Shown: one piece after another, positions 53,959 to 62,761 of the stretch
How positions within the stretch are numbered: the first letter of the stretch is position 1
Layout: each line of letters opens with the position of its first letter
Assembly: GCF_007679345.1 (NCBI RefSeq)
Contig: NZ_VEGH01000014.1
Location: 62,001 to 126,000 of the forward strand
Direction of reading: 5' to 3'
Length of the DNA: 64,000 nt
DNA from: Cellulosimicrobium cellulans
Lineage (GTDB): Bacteria; Actinomycetota; Actinomycetes; Actinomycetales; Cellulomonadaceae
Notes under the pieces: model-generated
Seen by the model: the letters and a program-made list of their open reading frames with translations, nothing else
Told to the model about the DNA's origin: nothing
Database searches by the model: none
Translations under genes and position numbers: made by a program

Positions 53959-54028
53959 CGCGCGGACGCAGCACTGCAACCGGGTCATCGCCCACGGCGT
54001 CGGCCCACGAGAGAAGAAAGGGTGGCTC

Positions 54029-54460
54029 ATGCCCCCGAAGAAGAAGGTCACCGGCCTCATCAAGCTCCAGATCAACGCCGGTGCGGCGACCCCCGCCCCG
54101 CCGATCGGTCCGGCGCTGGGTCAGCACGGTGTCAACATCATGGAGTTCTGCAAGGCCTACAACGCGGCCACCGAGTCGCAGCGCGGCAACGTGATCCCGG
54201 TGGAGATCACGGTCTACGAGGACCGGTCCTTCACCTTCATCACGAAGACCCCGCCGGCCGCGGAGCTCATCAAGAAGGCCGCCGGTGTCGCGAAGGGCTC
54301 GCCCACGCCGCACACGGTCAAGGTCGCGACGCTGACCGCGGACCAGGTCCGCGAGATCGCCTCGACCAAGCTCGAGGACCTGAACGCCAACGACCTCGCC
54401 GCCGCCGAGAAGATCATCGCCGGCACCGCGCGCTCGATGGGCATCAAGGTCGAGGGCTGA
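54029..54460 (+). CDS. rplK: 50S ribosomal protein L11
   Basis: A 143-residue ribosomal stalk-base protein. The N-terminal [20 protein letters not shown] and the [23 protein letters not shown] stretch (thiostrepton-binding region) are typical. The C-terminal 23S rRNA-binding domain ends in the conserved [11 protein letters not shown] 54029 follows GAAAGGGTGG. It precedes rplA as usual. Confidence 0.98.
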   Translation: MPPKKKVTGLIKLQINAGAATPAPPIGPALGQHGVNIMEFCKAYNAATESQRGNVIPVEITVYEDRSFTFITKTPPAAELIKKAAGVAKGSPTPHTVKVATLTADQVREIASTKLEDLNANDLAAAEKIIAGTARSMGIKVEG

Positions 54461-54483
54461 GCCCCCGGCTCGACTGAACCACC

Positions 54484-54510
54484 GCCCGCCCCGGGACCTC
54501 CGGGGCGGGC
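54484..54510 (+). terminator. Hairpin between rplK and rplA
   Basis: An 11-bp perfect stem with a 5-base loop lies 23 bases after the rplK stop and 60 before rplA. It could be a weak attenuator or an mRNA-stability element; in E. coli the L1 repressor site lies elsewhere, before rplK. Confidence 0.45.
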
Positions 54511-54570
54511 GCCCCAGTGGCAGGGCCCTGTGCGGCCCGACGACCACGACTGCTGAAGGAGAGAGAGCAG

Positions 54571-55290
54571 ATGGCGAAGCACAGCAAGGCGTACCGCGCC
54601 GCGGCCGAGAAGATCGAGGCCGGCACCACCTACAACCCGCTGCAGGCGATCCGCCTCGCGCAGGCCACGTCGACCACGTCGTACGACGCGACCGTCGAGG
54701 TCGCCATGCGCCTCGGTGTCGACCCGCGCAAGGCGGACCAGATGGTCCGCGGCACGGTCAACCTGCCGCACGGCACCGGCAAGACCGCCCGCGTCATCGT
54801 GTTCGCGACCGGTGAGCGTGCCGAGCAGGCCCGCGCCGCCGGTGCGGACGAGGTCGGCGGCGACGAGCTGATCGAGAAGGTCGCGGCCGGTTACACCGAC
54901 TTCGACTCCGCGGTCGCGACCCCGGACCTCATGGGCAAGGTCGGCCGTCTCGGCAAGGTGCTCGGTCCGCGTGGCCTCATGCCGAACCCGAAGACCGGCA
55001 CCGTGACCATGGACGTCGCGAAGGCCGTCGCCGACATCAAGGGCGGCAAGATCGAGTTCCGCGTCGACAAGCACGCGAACCTCCACTTCATCATCGGCAA
55101 GACGTCGTTCTCCGACACCCAGCTGGTGGAGAACTACGCCGCCGCGCTGGAGGAGATCCTGCGTCTCAAGCCGTCCGCGTCGAAGGGCCGCTACATCACC
55201 AAGGCGACCGTCTCGACCACGAACGGCCCCGGCATCCTGGTCGACCAGAACAAGACCCGGAACCTCACCTCGGAGGACGAGGCGGCCTGA
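54571..55290 (+). CDS. rplA: 50S ribosomal protein L1
   Basis: A 239-residue ribosomal protein of normal length. Conserved [25 protein letters not shown] (part) forms the RNA-binding core, and the ends are typical. L1 shapes the E-site stalk and often represses its own operon. ATG 54571 is preceded by AAGGAGAGAGAG. A strong terminator follows. Confidence 0.98.
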   Translation: MAKHSKAYRAAAEKIEAGTTYNPLQAIRLAQATSTTSYDATVEVAMRLGVDPRKADQMVRGTVNLPHGTGKTARVIVFATGERAEQARAAGADEVGGDELIEKVAAGYTDFDSAVATPDLMGKVGRLGKVLGPRGLMPNPKTGTVTMDVAKAVADIKGGKIEFRVDKHANLHFIIGKTSFSDTQLVENYAAALEEILRLKPSASKGRYITKATVSTTNGPGILVDQNKTRNLTSEDEAA

Positions 55291-55309
55291 GCCACCTCAC
55301 CCGGAACAC

Positions 55310-55345
55310 GGAGGCCCGGCACCCCTGAGGGGGTGCCGGGCCTCC
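55310..55345 (+). terminator. Terminator of the nusG-rplK-rplA operon
   Basis: A perfect 16-bp stem (55310-55325 with 55330-55345) with loop TGAG, 20 bases after the rplA stop. There is no T-tract. Confidence 0.85.
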
Positions 55346-55367
55346 GCCGTCCGCGCTCGAGCGGTGG

Positions 55368-55441
55368 CGCCGAGCGCGGTGGCTCCAGCCGAGCGCGGCA
55401 GCTCCTGCTACCGCGCCCGGCGCGAACCACCGCGCTCGGCG
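55368..55441. repeat. Nested palindrome with four GCCGAGCGCGG half-sites
   Basis: Outer arms of 15 bp (55368-55382, 55427-55441) pair perfectly. Inside them an 11-base copy of the same half-site (55388-55398) pairs with a mirrored copy (55411-55421, one mismatch). The four half-sites make a two-storey hairpin. It stands between the rplA terminator and the terminator of the opposite operon, so termination is not its only likely role. Confidence 0.75.
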
Positions 55442-55509
55442 ACGACGGTCCGCGCGGGGCCGCGCGGCGCCGGGGGAGCAGTCCCGGCCGACGCCGCGCG
55501 GCGGTCGTG

Positions 55510-55534
55510 GGCCGGCCCTGTCAGGGGGCCGGCC
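55510..55534 (-). terminator. Terminator of the small membrane-protein operon
   Basis: A stem of about 9 bp (GGCCGGCCC with its complement) lies ten bases after the stop of the minus-strand gene at 55544. Confidence 0.6.
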
Positions 55535-55543
55535 GGTGCGGGG

Positions 55544-56185
55544 CTAGTGCCCCGCGTGTCCCGTGTCGGCCGGGAGGCCGTGCGAGCCGTGCGGGACCGC
55601 GTGGGCGCCCGCCTCGGTGGCCGCGAGGCCCGGCACGGTCACCAGGGCCACCAGCAGCGCGCCCGCCGCGAGCGTCCCCGCCTGACCCGCCCCGCCGGGG
55701 GCCCGGCGCCGGGACCCCGGGGCGCCCGCCGCGCGCAGGCCGAGGGCGAGCAGGACGCCGGTCGCCAGCGCCAGCACCAGCGCGGCCGCCTCGGCGGCGG
55801 TGGTCGCCGTCCCGGTCAGCGGGGCGCTGAGCAGCACCGCCGGCCCCGCCGCCAGGGCGACGCCGGCGGCTGCGCGGGGCGCCGGGGCGGGTCCGCGCAG
55901 GGCGAGGACGCCCCAGCCGAGGGTGACGAGCCCCAGGGCGGCGAGCGCGACGCCCACGGGCAGGTGGTGCTCGAGGTGGCCCGCGCCGACGCCGCAGGCG
56001 ACCAGCCCCAGGCCGAGCGCCGCCAGCGACGACCACTGCCGGGCCAGCGCCTCGAGCGCGCCCTCGCGGACCGCGCCGGCGTCCGGGACGACGGCGCCGC
56101 CCGCCGGCCGCGCCGGGGCGTGCGTGCGGCCGCCGAGCAGCCCCCGCGCCGGCCCGGGCACGCGACCGGCGAGCGACGCGCTCAC
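55544..56185 (-). CDS. Polytopic membrane protein of unknown function
   Basis: A 213-residue protein with about five hydrophobic helices after an Ala/Pro/Arg-rich lead, ending in a His-rich tail (VPHGSHGLPADTGHAGH) that might bind metal. I do not recognise a family. GTG 56185 overlaps the stop of the DUF4383 gene as GTGA, so the two membrane proteins are co-translated. A terminator hairpin follows. Confidence 0.7.
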   Translation of the reverse strand: MSASLAGRVPGPARGLLGGRTHAPARPAGGAVVPDAGAVREGALEALARQWSSLAALGLGLVACGVGAGHLEHHLPVGVALAALGLVTLGWGVLALRGPAPAPRAAAGVALAAGPAVLLSAPLTGTATTAAEAAALVLALATGVLLALGLRAAGAPGSRRRAPGGAGQAGTLAAGALLVALVTVPGLAATEAGAHAVPHGSHGLPADTGHAGH

Positions 56186-56607
56186 GCCCGGCGCGCCGCG
56201 GCCGGGGCGGTGGCGGCGCGGTCGGCGCGGTCGGCGCCCAGGCCGACGCCCAGCAGCAGGATCGCGCTGGCGAAGTGCAGCACGTTGTCCGCGCCGTTCA
56301 GGGCGAGGATGTTGGCCGACGACCCGACGAGGAACAGGCCGAGCAGGCCGACCAGCAGGTAGACCGCGCCGACGGTGGTGTTCGCGCCGCGCGCGGCCCG
56401 CACGGAGGACAGGGCGGCGCCCAGCAGGGCGGCGCCGATCGCGAGGTGCACGATGTTGTGCAGGGGGTTGACCTCGAAGAAGATCAGCGTCCCGCCCTCG
56501 GTCCCCGCGAAGTCGGCGCCGGAGCTCACGAAGAACCCGGCGATCCCGACGAGCAGGTAGACGGCGCCGAAGATCCCGCCGACGAGGCGGTTGGCAGACT
56601 GGCCCAT
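56182..56607 (-). CDS. DUF4383 family membrane protein
   Basis: A 141-residue protein with four hydrophobic helices. The signature [16 protein letters not shown] and the later [13 protein letters not shown] are typical of DUF4383, a family widespread in actinobacteria without known function. ATG 56607 has GGAGGAGA seven bases upstream. It overlaps the next membrane gene. Confidence 0.9.
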   Translation of the reverse strand: MGQSANRLVGGIFGAVYLLVGIAGFFVSSGADFAGTEGGTLIFFEVNPLHNIVHLAIGAALLGAALSSVRAARGANTTVGAVYLLVGLLGLFLVGSSANILALNGADNVLHFASAILLLGVGLGADRADRAATAPAAARRA

Positions 56608-56797
56608 GGTGATCTCTCCTCCCGGGGTGACGTCCCCGCTGGTGTGGCGCACGGGGCGTGCGCTGGTCGGGGTTCGGAGCCGGGGCGGGACCGGATGGGT
56701 CCGGCCTGCGGGTGAAGCGCGCCGCACCCGTGCGCGCGCGCCCCGCACCCGTCCGGGGGCTGGACGGACCCCCGTCCCGTGCACCAGGGTGGGAGGC

Positions 56798-57091
56798 ATG
56801 CTCGTGGCGTTCTCCGTGTCCCCGCTCGGTGCGGGTGAGTCCGTGACCGAGGCCGTGGCCGACGCCGTGCGCGTCGTCCGGGACTCCGGCCTTCCGCACC
56901 GCACCGACGCGATGTTCACCACGATCGAGGGCGAGTGGGACGAGTGCATGGCCGTCGTGAAGCGGGCGTCCGAGGCGGTCGGCCGGCACGCCGGCCGGGT
57001 GAGCCTGGTGCTGAAGGCGGACGTCCGGCCGGGGCGCACGGGTGAGCTGACCGGCAAGGTCGAGCGGCTGGAGGAGCACCTGTCCGCGTGA
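56798..57091 (+). CDS. MTH1187/YkoF-type thiamine-binding domain protein
   Basis: A 97-residue protein with the fold signature [14 protein letters not shown] and [15 protein letters not shown], a ferredoxin-like domain that binds thiamine-like ligands in studied homologues. It is single-domain and cytoplasmic. ATG 56798 is nearly in contact with GGGAGG, so GTG 56804 (two codons later) may be used instead. It stands alone on this strand and has no transporter neighbours. Confidence 0.85.
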   Translation: MLVAFSVSPLGAGESVTEAVADAVRVVRDSGLPHRTDAMFTTIEGEWDECMAVVKRASEAVGRHAGRVSLVLKADVRPGRTGELTGKVERLEEHLSA

Positions 57092-57293
57092 CGGCGCGCG
57101 CGTCCGGCCCCCGTGCCGGGCGCGTCGGCGTGGACATCTCGTGCAGATGGGTGAGCCCGGGGACCCGTGCGGTGCCCGGGGTGGAAGACTTCCGCGGGGT
57201 GGAGCGCCCGGCGGTGCCGGGCACCGAGCAGCGGTGCGTGCGGCGCGGTGGGGCGGTCCGGCAGGGGGCCGCGGGAAGGGATGCAGCGGACTG

Positions 57294-58364
57294 ATGGCGA
57301 TCTTCGAGCTCGACGGCGGCCAGGGGACCCTCGTCCAGCCGATGCGGCCCCGGGCCGACGCGTTCGAGTCCGACTCGTCCGCGCTGGTGACCGAGCACGT
57401 GTCGGACCTCCTGGGCGAGCAGGTGCTCCCGGTCCGCGAGGGCGGCAGCGGCGGCCCGCACCTGCTGGCGCTGGACGCGGGCTCGCGGCCCGTGGTGGTC
57501 GAGGTCGTGCAGCTGCTGGACGAGGCGGGCCTGGTGCGCGCGCTGCGGCACGCGGGCGGCGCGGCCCGGCTGAGCCGTGCCGAGCTCGCGCGGATGTACC
57601 GCGGCGGGCCGGAGGCGTTCGAGGCGGACCTGGCGGTGTTCCGGGACCGTGCGCCGGTGCTGCAGTCGCAGCGGCCGGTGCCGCCGGGCGCCCGGCTCGT
57701 CGTGGTGTGCGCCGACGTCGCGGAGGACGTGCTGGAGGCGGTCGACCACGTGACGGCCGCCGGCGGCGTGGAGGTGCTGCGGCTGGGCGTGACGCAGGGC
57801 CCCGGCGGCCGCCGCTACGTCGACGTGTCCCCGCTGCGCACGACCCCCGGCCAGCGCCGCGCCGTCGAGCCGGGGCCGCGGACCGGCGCGGTGCCGGTGA
57901 CCGCCGGGCGCACGGCCGCCTCGGGCGCCCAGCGCGGCGTCGCCGCGACCGACCCGACCCCGGTGGTCCGCCCGGACGACGCCGAGCACCACCGGCACGC
58001 CGCGCCCGCGGCCGCGCCGCGCCCCGCGCCGCGGACGGACGAGACCACGCTGATCCCGCCCGTCGTGGACGACGTCCCGGCACCGCGCGACGGCGACGCG
58101 GCCGACCCGCTGCCCGAGCTGGAGGCGCTGGCCGCCGCCGAGCGCCGCGACCTCGAGCTGGTGTGGCACCGGGTGCGCCGCAACCAGCGGCTGGTGGCGA
58201 CGCTCCGGGTGGACGGGCTGATCGAGCTCGCCGACGGCAGCGTGCACGCCGACCCGAGCAGCGCCGCGACCGCGGCCGCGGACCTGGAGCGGCCGGCCGA
58301 CGGCTGGCGGGTGTGGCGGTTCGGCGAGGACGGCCCGACGCTCGGCGAGGCCGTCGGCGCCTGA
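57294..58364 (+). CDS. RAMA-domain protein with nuclease-like N-terminus
   Basis: A 356-residue protein. The last about 55 residues read as a RAMA (restriction enzyme adenine methylase-associated) domain: LVATLRVDGLIELADGSVH, a DPSSAATAA segment and GWRVWRF. The first about 170 residues hold FESDSSALVTEHVSDLLGEQ and HLLALDAGSRPVVVEVV, with the spacing of NucS/DUF91-like or PD-(D/E)xK nucleases, but the usual final Lys is not clear. A Pro/Ala linker joins them. The role is uncertain: a modified-DNA reader is inferred. The ATG is at 57294. Confidence 0.7.
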   Translation: MAIFELDGGQGTLVQPMRPRADAFESDSSALVTEHVSDLLGEQVLPVREGGSGGPHLLALDAGSRPVVVEVVQLLDEAGLVRALRHAGGAARLSRAELARMYRGGPEAFEADLAVFRDRAPVLQSQRPVPPGARLVVVCADVAEDVLEAVDHVTAAGGVEVLRLGVTQGPGGRRYVDVSPLRTTPGQRRAVEPGPRTGAVPVTAGRTAASGAQRGVAATDPTPVVRPDDAEHHRHAAPAAAPRPAPRTDETTLIPPVVDDVPAPRDGDAADPLPELEALAAAERRDLELVWHRVRRNQRLVATLRVDGLIELADGSVHADPSSAATAAADLERPADGWRVWRFGEDGPTLGEAVGA

Positions 58365-58388
58365 CGGCCCGCGCGCCGCCGCGGTCCC

Positions 58389-59357
58389 TCACGACCAGCC
58401 GTACGCCGCCGCCCACCGGCTGATCTCGGCGTACAGCCGCGCCCGGACCGGCGCCGGCGACAGCGTGAGGTCGTGCAGCCCGCCCGTGATCCGCACCACC
58501 GACACCACCGGCCCGAGCTGCACCGCGCGCCGGGCCAGCAGCTCGACGTCGAGCACCACGTCCGCGGCGCGCATGTCCTCGCTCCACCGCGGGCTGATGA
58601 CGGTCCGGTCGGACGCCAGCATCAGCACGGGCACCCGGATGTGCAGCCCACGGGCCACCTCGGCGTGCCCGGCCAGGATCGCCGCCAGCCAGCCGGCCCG
58701 CACCGGGAACGACGGCACCGGCCGCCAGGCGTCGTCGTAGGTCCACTCGCCGCCGTCGGCGGCGCGGAGGGTGCGGGCGTAGTAGCCGGGGTCGATGTTG
58801 GGCAGCGGCGCCTTCGGCTGCAGCCGGGCCAGCCGGGCGATCGCGGGGGCGCTGATGTGCCGTGCCAGTGCCGCGCCCTGCAGCTCGAGCCACGGCGAGT
58901 TGAGCACGAGGCCGTGCAGGCGCCCGGGATGCCGGTTCGCCCACAGCGACGCGATCAGCCCGCCGGTCGAGTGGCCCATGAGCATCACGCGCGCGAACCG
59001 GCCGAGGTCGCGGTGCACCTGCTCGAGCGCGGCCTCGATCTCCTCGTCGTACGTGCGCAGGTCGGCGACGTACCCGGGGGTCTGGTGCGGCCGCAGGCTC
59101 CGCCCGTACTTGCGCAGGTCGAGGGCGTAGAACGCGGCCCCCTGCGCGTGCCAGAACTCGGCGAGGCCGGTCTGGAAGAAGTAGTCGGACCAGCCGTGCA
59201 GGTACAGCACCGCGCGCGAGGGCCGCAGCCGCTCGGGCGTCGGCGGCGCGTACCGGACGAGGCTGGCGACGACCTCGCCCTCGTCGTCCGGCGCCAGGTC
59301 GATCGTCCGGACCCGGTAGTCCTCGCCGAGGACGTCCTCCTGCCACCGGCCGGCCAT
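58389..59357 (-). CDS. Alpha/beta hydrolase (lysophospholipase-like)
   Basis: A 322-residue soluble enzyme. LYLHGWSDYFFQTGLAEFW holds the oxyanion hole, GHSTGG (about residue 125) the nucleophile, and Asp (LASDRTV) and His (GGLHDLTLS) complete the triad. No signal peptide. The N-terminal part is typical of serine aminopeptidase-type S33 or monoacylglycerol lipase proteins. It forms a same-strand pair with the MDR gene 31 bases upstream. Confidence 0.9.
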   Translation of the reverse strand: MAGRWQEDVLGEDYRVRTIDLAPDDEGEVVASLVRYAPPTPERLRPSRAVLYLHGWSDYFFQTGLAEFWHAQGAAFYALDLRKYGRSLRPHQTPGYVADLRTYDEEIEAALEQVHRDLGRFARVMLMGHSTGGLIASLWANRHPGRLHGLVLNSPWLELQGAALARHISAPAIARLARLQPKAPLPNIDPGYYARTLRAADGGEWTYDDAWRPVPSFPVRAGWLAAILAGHAEVARGLHIRVPVLMLASDRTVISPRWSEDMRAADVVLDVELLARRAVQLGPVVSVVRITGGLHDLTLSPAPVRARLYAEISRWAAAYGWS

Positions 59358-59388
59358 GGCGCGCCCCCCTCGTCGGCCCCGGGGGCCG

Positions 59389-60339
59389 TCAGACCTCTGC
59401 GACGACCTTGCCGAACTGCTCGCCGCGCGCCAAGCGTGCCAGGCCGTCGCCGACCCGGGCCAGCGGGACGGTCGAGTCGACGACCGGCCGGACGCCGGTG
59501 CGGGCGAGGAACGCGAGCAGCTGCTCCAGGTCCTGCTTGCTGCCCATCGTCGCGCCGAGCACCGCGATCTCCAGGAAGAACACGCGCTGGATCTCCATCG
59601 CGGCGGGGTCCCCGGTGGTGGCGCCGGCGACGACGACGGTCCCGCCCGGCCGCACGGAGCGCACCGAGTGCGACCAGGTCGCGGCGCCGACGGTCTCGAT
59701 GACCAGGTCGACGCGGACGGGCAGCCGCTCGCCGGCGCCGACGGCTCCCGCGGCGCCGAGCTCCAGGGCCCGCGCACGCCGGCGCTCGTCCCGGCTGGTC
59801 ACCCAGACCTCGAGGCCCGCCGCGGCGGCGAGCCGGATCGCGGCCGTGGCGACGCCGCCGCCCGCGCCCTGCACGAGCACCCGCTGCCCGGGCTGCGCGC
59901 GGCCGGTCACGAACAGCATCCGGTACGCGGTGAGCCAGGCGGTCGGCACGCAGGCCGCCTCGACGAACGACAGCGCGGCGGGCTTGGCGACGAGGTTCCA
60001 CGTGGGGACCGCGACCCGCTCGGCGATCGTGCCGGGATACCGCTCGGACAGCAGCGACCGCGGCTCCGCCGGACCGACGCCGTGCCCGGACGCGCCGCCG
60101 ATCACGGCGTGCAGCACGACCTCCCGGCCGTCGGCGGTGACGCCGGCCCCGTCGGTGCCCAGCACCATCGGCAGCTGCTCGGGCCTCAGGCCCACGCCGC
60201 GCAGCGACCACAGGTCGTGCTGGTTCAGCGCCGCCGCGCGCACGTCGACGGTCGTCCAGTGCTCCCGGGCCTCGGGCTCGGGGTGCTCCCCGACGGTCAG
60301 CCCCGCCAGGGGGTCGTCGGGCGAGAACCGGGTGACCAT
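59389..60339 (-). CDS. Medium-chain dehydrogenase/reductase, quinone oxidoreductase-like
   Basis: A 316-residue NADP-type oxidoreductase. A GroES-like N-terminal half (ALNQHDLWSLRGVG, GTDGAGV) is followed by a Rossmann half with VLVQGAGGGVATAAIRLA. The catalytic and structural zinc Cys sets of alcohol dehydrogenases are absent, so it fits the zinc-free reductases. ATG 60339 is preferred to GTG 60351, which would overlap GAGGGG. The hydrolase gene follows it. Confidence 0.9.
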   Translation of the reverse strand: MVTRFSPDDPLAGLTVGEHPEPEAREHWTTVDVRAAALNQHDLWSLRGVGLRPEQLPMVLGTDGAGVTADGREVVLHAVIGGASGHGVGPAEPRSLLSERYPGTIAERVAVPTWNLVAKPAALSFVEAACVPTAWLTAYRMLFVTGRAQPGQRVLVQGAGGGVATAAIRLAAAAGLEVWVTSRDERRRARALELGAAGAVGAGERLPVRVDLVIETVGAATWSHSVRSVRPGGTVVVAGATTGDPAAMEIQRVFFLEIAVLGATMGSKQDLEQLLAFLARTGVRPVVDSTVPLARVGDGLARLARGEQFGKVVAEV

Positions 60340-60435
60340 CGCGGCGAGCACCCCTCGACCCTAGCCCCGCCGTCGCCCGGCGACCCGGGACCCGCGCCCC
60401 GGCGTTCGGGCGCGCGGGGTGCGGGGGCGGGCGGG

Positions 60436-61254
60436 TCAGAGGAGAGGGAGCATCCGACCCAGGTCCGGGACCGAGTCCGAGGTGAACCGCGGCGCGAGCG
60501 CCGCCGCCAGCACGTCGACGTCGTACGGCACCCGGCCGGCGGCGAGGCGCACCCAGGTCAGCGGCTGCACGACGTCGAGGTCCCAGCCGCCGCGGGCCTG
60601 CACGATGTGCAGCAGCTCCGTCGCCACGAGGTCGAGCGCGTCGCCGTCGAGCGGCCCGGCCGAGGTGACCCCGTCGCCGAGGCCGCCCTCCGGCCCGAGC
60701 CCGCCCGGGACGCCCGGCAGCGGCCCGACGCCGGTGCCGAGCTCCGCCCGCGACCCGGGGGCGGCGCCGCGGGCGCGCGCGAGGGAGCGCTGCAGGTCGT
60801 CGGCGTGCACGACGAGCTCGGTGACCCGGGAGGCGAGCATGGTGGACAGCAGGACGGGGCCGCGGCGCGCCTGCACCACGCGGTCGTCGGGGCCGAGCTC
60901 GTCCGCCCGGCGCAGCGCGCGCTGGACCAGCGCGTCGACGTGCCGCAGCGGGTCGTCGGCGATCTCCGCCGCGAGCTCCTTGGTGACCCGGTCGATGTCG
61001 GCGGCCCGGCCCGCGTACGAGCCCAGGTACTCGGCGAGGGTGAGCGGCACCGTGCCCGCCGGCGCGGGCTCGCACACGGCGAGCGCGTCCATCGCCCGGC
61101 CGAGGTGCGCGACGAGCTCGGCGACGCTCCACCCGTCCAGCACGCTGGCCGCGCGCGCGGTGTCGGCGTCCAGCACGTCCCCGACCCACGAGCGCAGCGC
61201 GTCCCACTGCCGGCGCAGCACCTCGGTGCGCGCGGTCACGTCCCCGGTCCTCAT
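60436..61254 (-). CDS. Mycothiol-dependent maleylpyruvate isomerase-like (DinB fold) protein
   Basis: A 272-residue protein. The N-terminal helical bundle has SVLDGWSVAELVAHLGRAMDAL and LASRVTELVVHADDL, with His in the places used for metal in this family. About 100 C-terminal residues include a Pro/Gly-rich link. Few family members have a known reaction, though mycothiol is the typical partner in actinobacteria. The start is ATG 61254. It follows metX after the repeats at 61319-61452. Confidence 0.85.
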   Translation of the reverse strand: MRTGDVTARTEVLRRQWDALRSWVGDVLDADTARAASVLDGWSVAELVAHLGRAMDALAVCEPAPAGTVPLTLAEYLGSYAGRAADIDRVTKELAAEIADDPLRHVDALVQRALRRADELGPDDRVVQARRGPVLLSTMLASRVTELVVHADDLQRSLARARGAAPGSRAELGTGVGPLPGVPGGLGPEGGLGDGVTSAGPLDGDALDLVATELLHIVQARGGWDLDVVQPLTWVRLAAGRVPYDVDVLAAALAPRFTSDSVPDLGRMLPLL

Positions 61255-61318
61255 GGGGTCAGCGTGCCAGACCCGGACGCGCGCCCGGCCCGCCGTCCGC
61301 GCCCCCGGCGCCCCGGCG

Positions 61319-61391
61319 CCCCCGTGCCCCCGTGCCCCCGTGCCCCCGTGCCCCCGTGCCCCGTGCCCCCGTGCCCCCGTGCCCCCGCGCC
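61319..61391. repeat. Octamer repeat (CCCCCGTG)n
   Basis: About nine direct units of CCCCCGTG, one of them a base short. On the minus strand this gives runs of five G separated by CAC, able to form a G-quadruplex in DNA or RNA. It lies in the leader of the minus-strand gene at 60436-61254. Confidence 0.85.
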
Positions 61392-61392
61392 C

Positions 61393-61452
61393 GCGAATGG
61401 ATCCTCTCGCACGAACACGCCCGGGCGAGTCCGTGCGAAAGGATCCATTCGC
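61393..61452. repeat. GGATCC-centred palindrome, second copy
   Basis: A 60-base palindrome with three mismatches, starting GCGAATGGATCC and ending in its complement; its middle ACACGCCCGGG is like that of the element at 25749-25804. It starts two bases from the octamer repeat and lies 29 bases after the metX stop. Confidence 0.85.
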
Positions 61453-61481
61453 CGCCCGGGGTCCGGCCCGCCCGCGCGGCC

Positions 61482-62675
61482 TCAGCCCGCCAGGTGCTCG
61501 CGCACGAGCGGCCCGAGCTGCTCGTGCTCGATGAGGAACCCGTCGTGGCCGTAGGGCGTCCGCAGCGTGCGCAGCGGGCGGGCCCCCGGGACCCCGGCGG
61601 CGATCCGCGCGGACTGCTCGGGCAGGAACAGCCTGTCGGAGTCGACCGCGACCACCAGCGTGTCCGCGGTGACCGTGGCGAGCGCGGCCTCGACGCCGCC
61701 GCGGTCCCGGCCCAGGTCGTGCGTGATCATCGAGCGGGTGAGCACGGCGTAGGTGTTGGCGTCGAACCGGCGCGCGAGCTTGTCCCCGTGGTGGTCGAGG
61801 TAGGACTGCACCGCGAACCGACCGCCGTCGAGCGGCTCCTCGCCGCCCTGCGGGATGCGGCCGAACCGGGCGTCGAGCTCGGCGGCGCTGCGGTAGGTCT
61901 GGTGCGCGATCTGCCGCGCGAGCCCGAGCCCGACGTGCGGGCCCTCGCCGTCGGGGGCGTCGTAGTAGTCGCCGCCGCGGAACCGCGGGTCGGCGGTCAG
62001 CGCGGTGAGCTGGGTGTGGAACGAGGCGATCTGGTCGCCGGAGGTCTGCGCGCTGGTGGCGATCGCGGCGAGCCGCCGGACCCTGTCCGGCGCGGTGACC
62101 GCCCACTCCAGCGCGCGCTGCCCGCCCATCGACGCGCCCACGACGAGCGCCCAGGACCCGACGCCCAGCGCGTCGGCGAGCCGCAGCTCGGCCGCGACCT
62201 GGTCGCGGACGGTCAGCTGCGGGAACCGGCTGCCCCACGGCCGGCCGTCGGGCGCGGTGCTCGCCGGGCCGGTGCTGCCCTGGCAGCCGCCGAGCACGTT
62301 CGGCGCCACGACGAACCACCGGTCGGTGTCGATCGGCGCCCCCGGGCCGACGAGCGTCGACCACCAGCCGGGCGTCGGGTGGCCGGGTCCGGCGTCGCCG
62401 GTGACGTGCGAGTCGCCGGTGAGCGCGTGCAGCACGAGCACGGCGTTCGAGCCGTCGGGGGCGGGCGTGCCCCAGGTCTCGTAGGCCATCCGCACGTCGG
62501 GCAGCCGGCCGCCGGCCTCCAGGTCGAGGGCGCCGACGTCGACGAACCGGCGCCGGCCCACCGGGTCGCCCTCGCGCCAGGCGGACGACGCACGGGGCGG
62601 GGTGCCCGGTGCGGGCCGCCCGCTGCGGTCGCCCGGACCGGCGGCTGGGGTGGTGCGGGTGGTGCGGTGGGGCAC
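61482..62675 (-). CDS. metX: Homoserine O-acetyltransferase
   Basis: A 397-residue alpha/beta hydrolase-fold enzyme for the first step of methionine synthesis. It has the hallmark HALTGDSHV, the nucleophile in GASMGGQRALEW (about residue 160), and the acid/His pair in DSDRLF and YGHDGFL. I choose GTG 62675 because AGGA lies seven bases upstream and a hairpin occupies 62700-62730; a GTG at 62753 would add 26 Pro/Thr/Ala-rich residues across this hairpin. It follows metY on the same strand, the usual pair. Confidence 0.95.
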   Translation of the reverse strand: MPHRTTRTTPAAGPGDRSGRPAPGTPPRASSAWREGDPVGRRRFVDVGALDLEAGGRLPDVRMAYETWGTPAPDGSNAVLVLHALTGDSHVTGDAGPGHPTPGWWSTLVGPGAPIDTDRWFVVAPNVLGGCQGSTGPASTAPDGRPWGSRFPQLTVRDQVAAELRLADALGVGSWALVVGASMGGQRALEWAVTAPDRVRRLAAIATSAQTSGDQIASFHTQLTALTADPRFRGGDYYDAPDGEGPHVGLGLARQIAHQTYRSAAELDARFGRIPQGGEEPLDGGRFAVQSYLDHHGDKLARRFDANTYAVLTRSMITHDLGRDRGGVEAALATVTADTLVVAVDSDRLFLPEQSARIAAGVPGARPLRTLRTPYGHDGFLIEHEQLGPLVREHLAG

Positions 62676-62699
62676 GGGGCGTCCTGACGTCGGTGCGCC

Positions 62700-62730
62700 G
62701 ACGGGCGCCGCGGGGGTCGCGGCGCCCGTC
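62700..62730 (-). terminator. Hairpin between metY and metX
   Basis: A perfect 13-bp stem with a 5-base loop lies 31 bases after the metY stop. It may reduce read-through to metX or protect the metY message. Its presence argues for the shorter metX. Confidence 0.6.
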
Positions 62731-62761
62731 GGGGTGGATCGGGTGGCGGGCACGGGGTCGC

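Noticed and set aside
61319..61391. Octamer repeats considered as an integration or replication origin site
   Set aside because: No DnaA boxes, no AT-rich unwinding region and no replication gene nearby.
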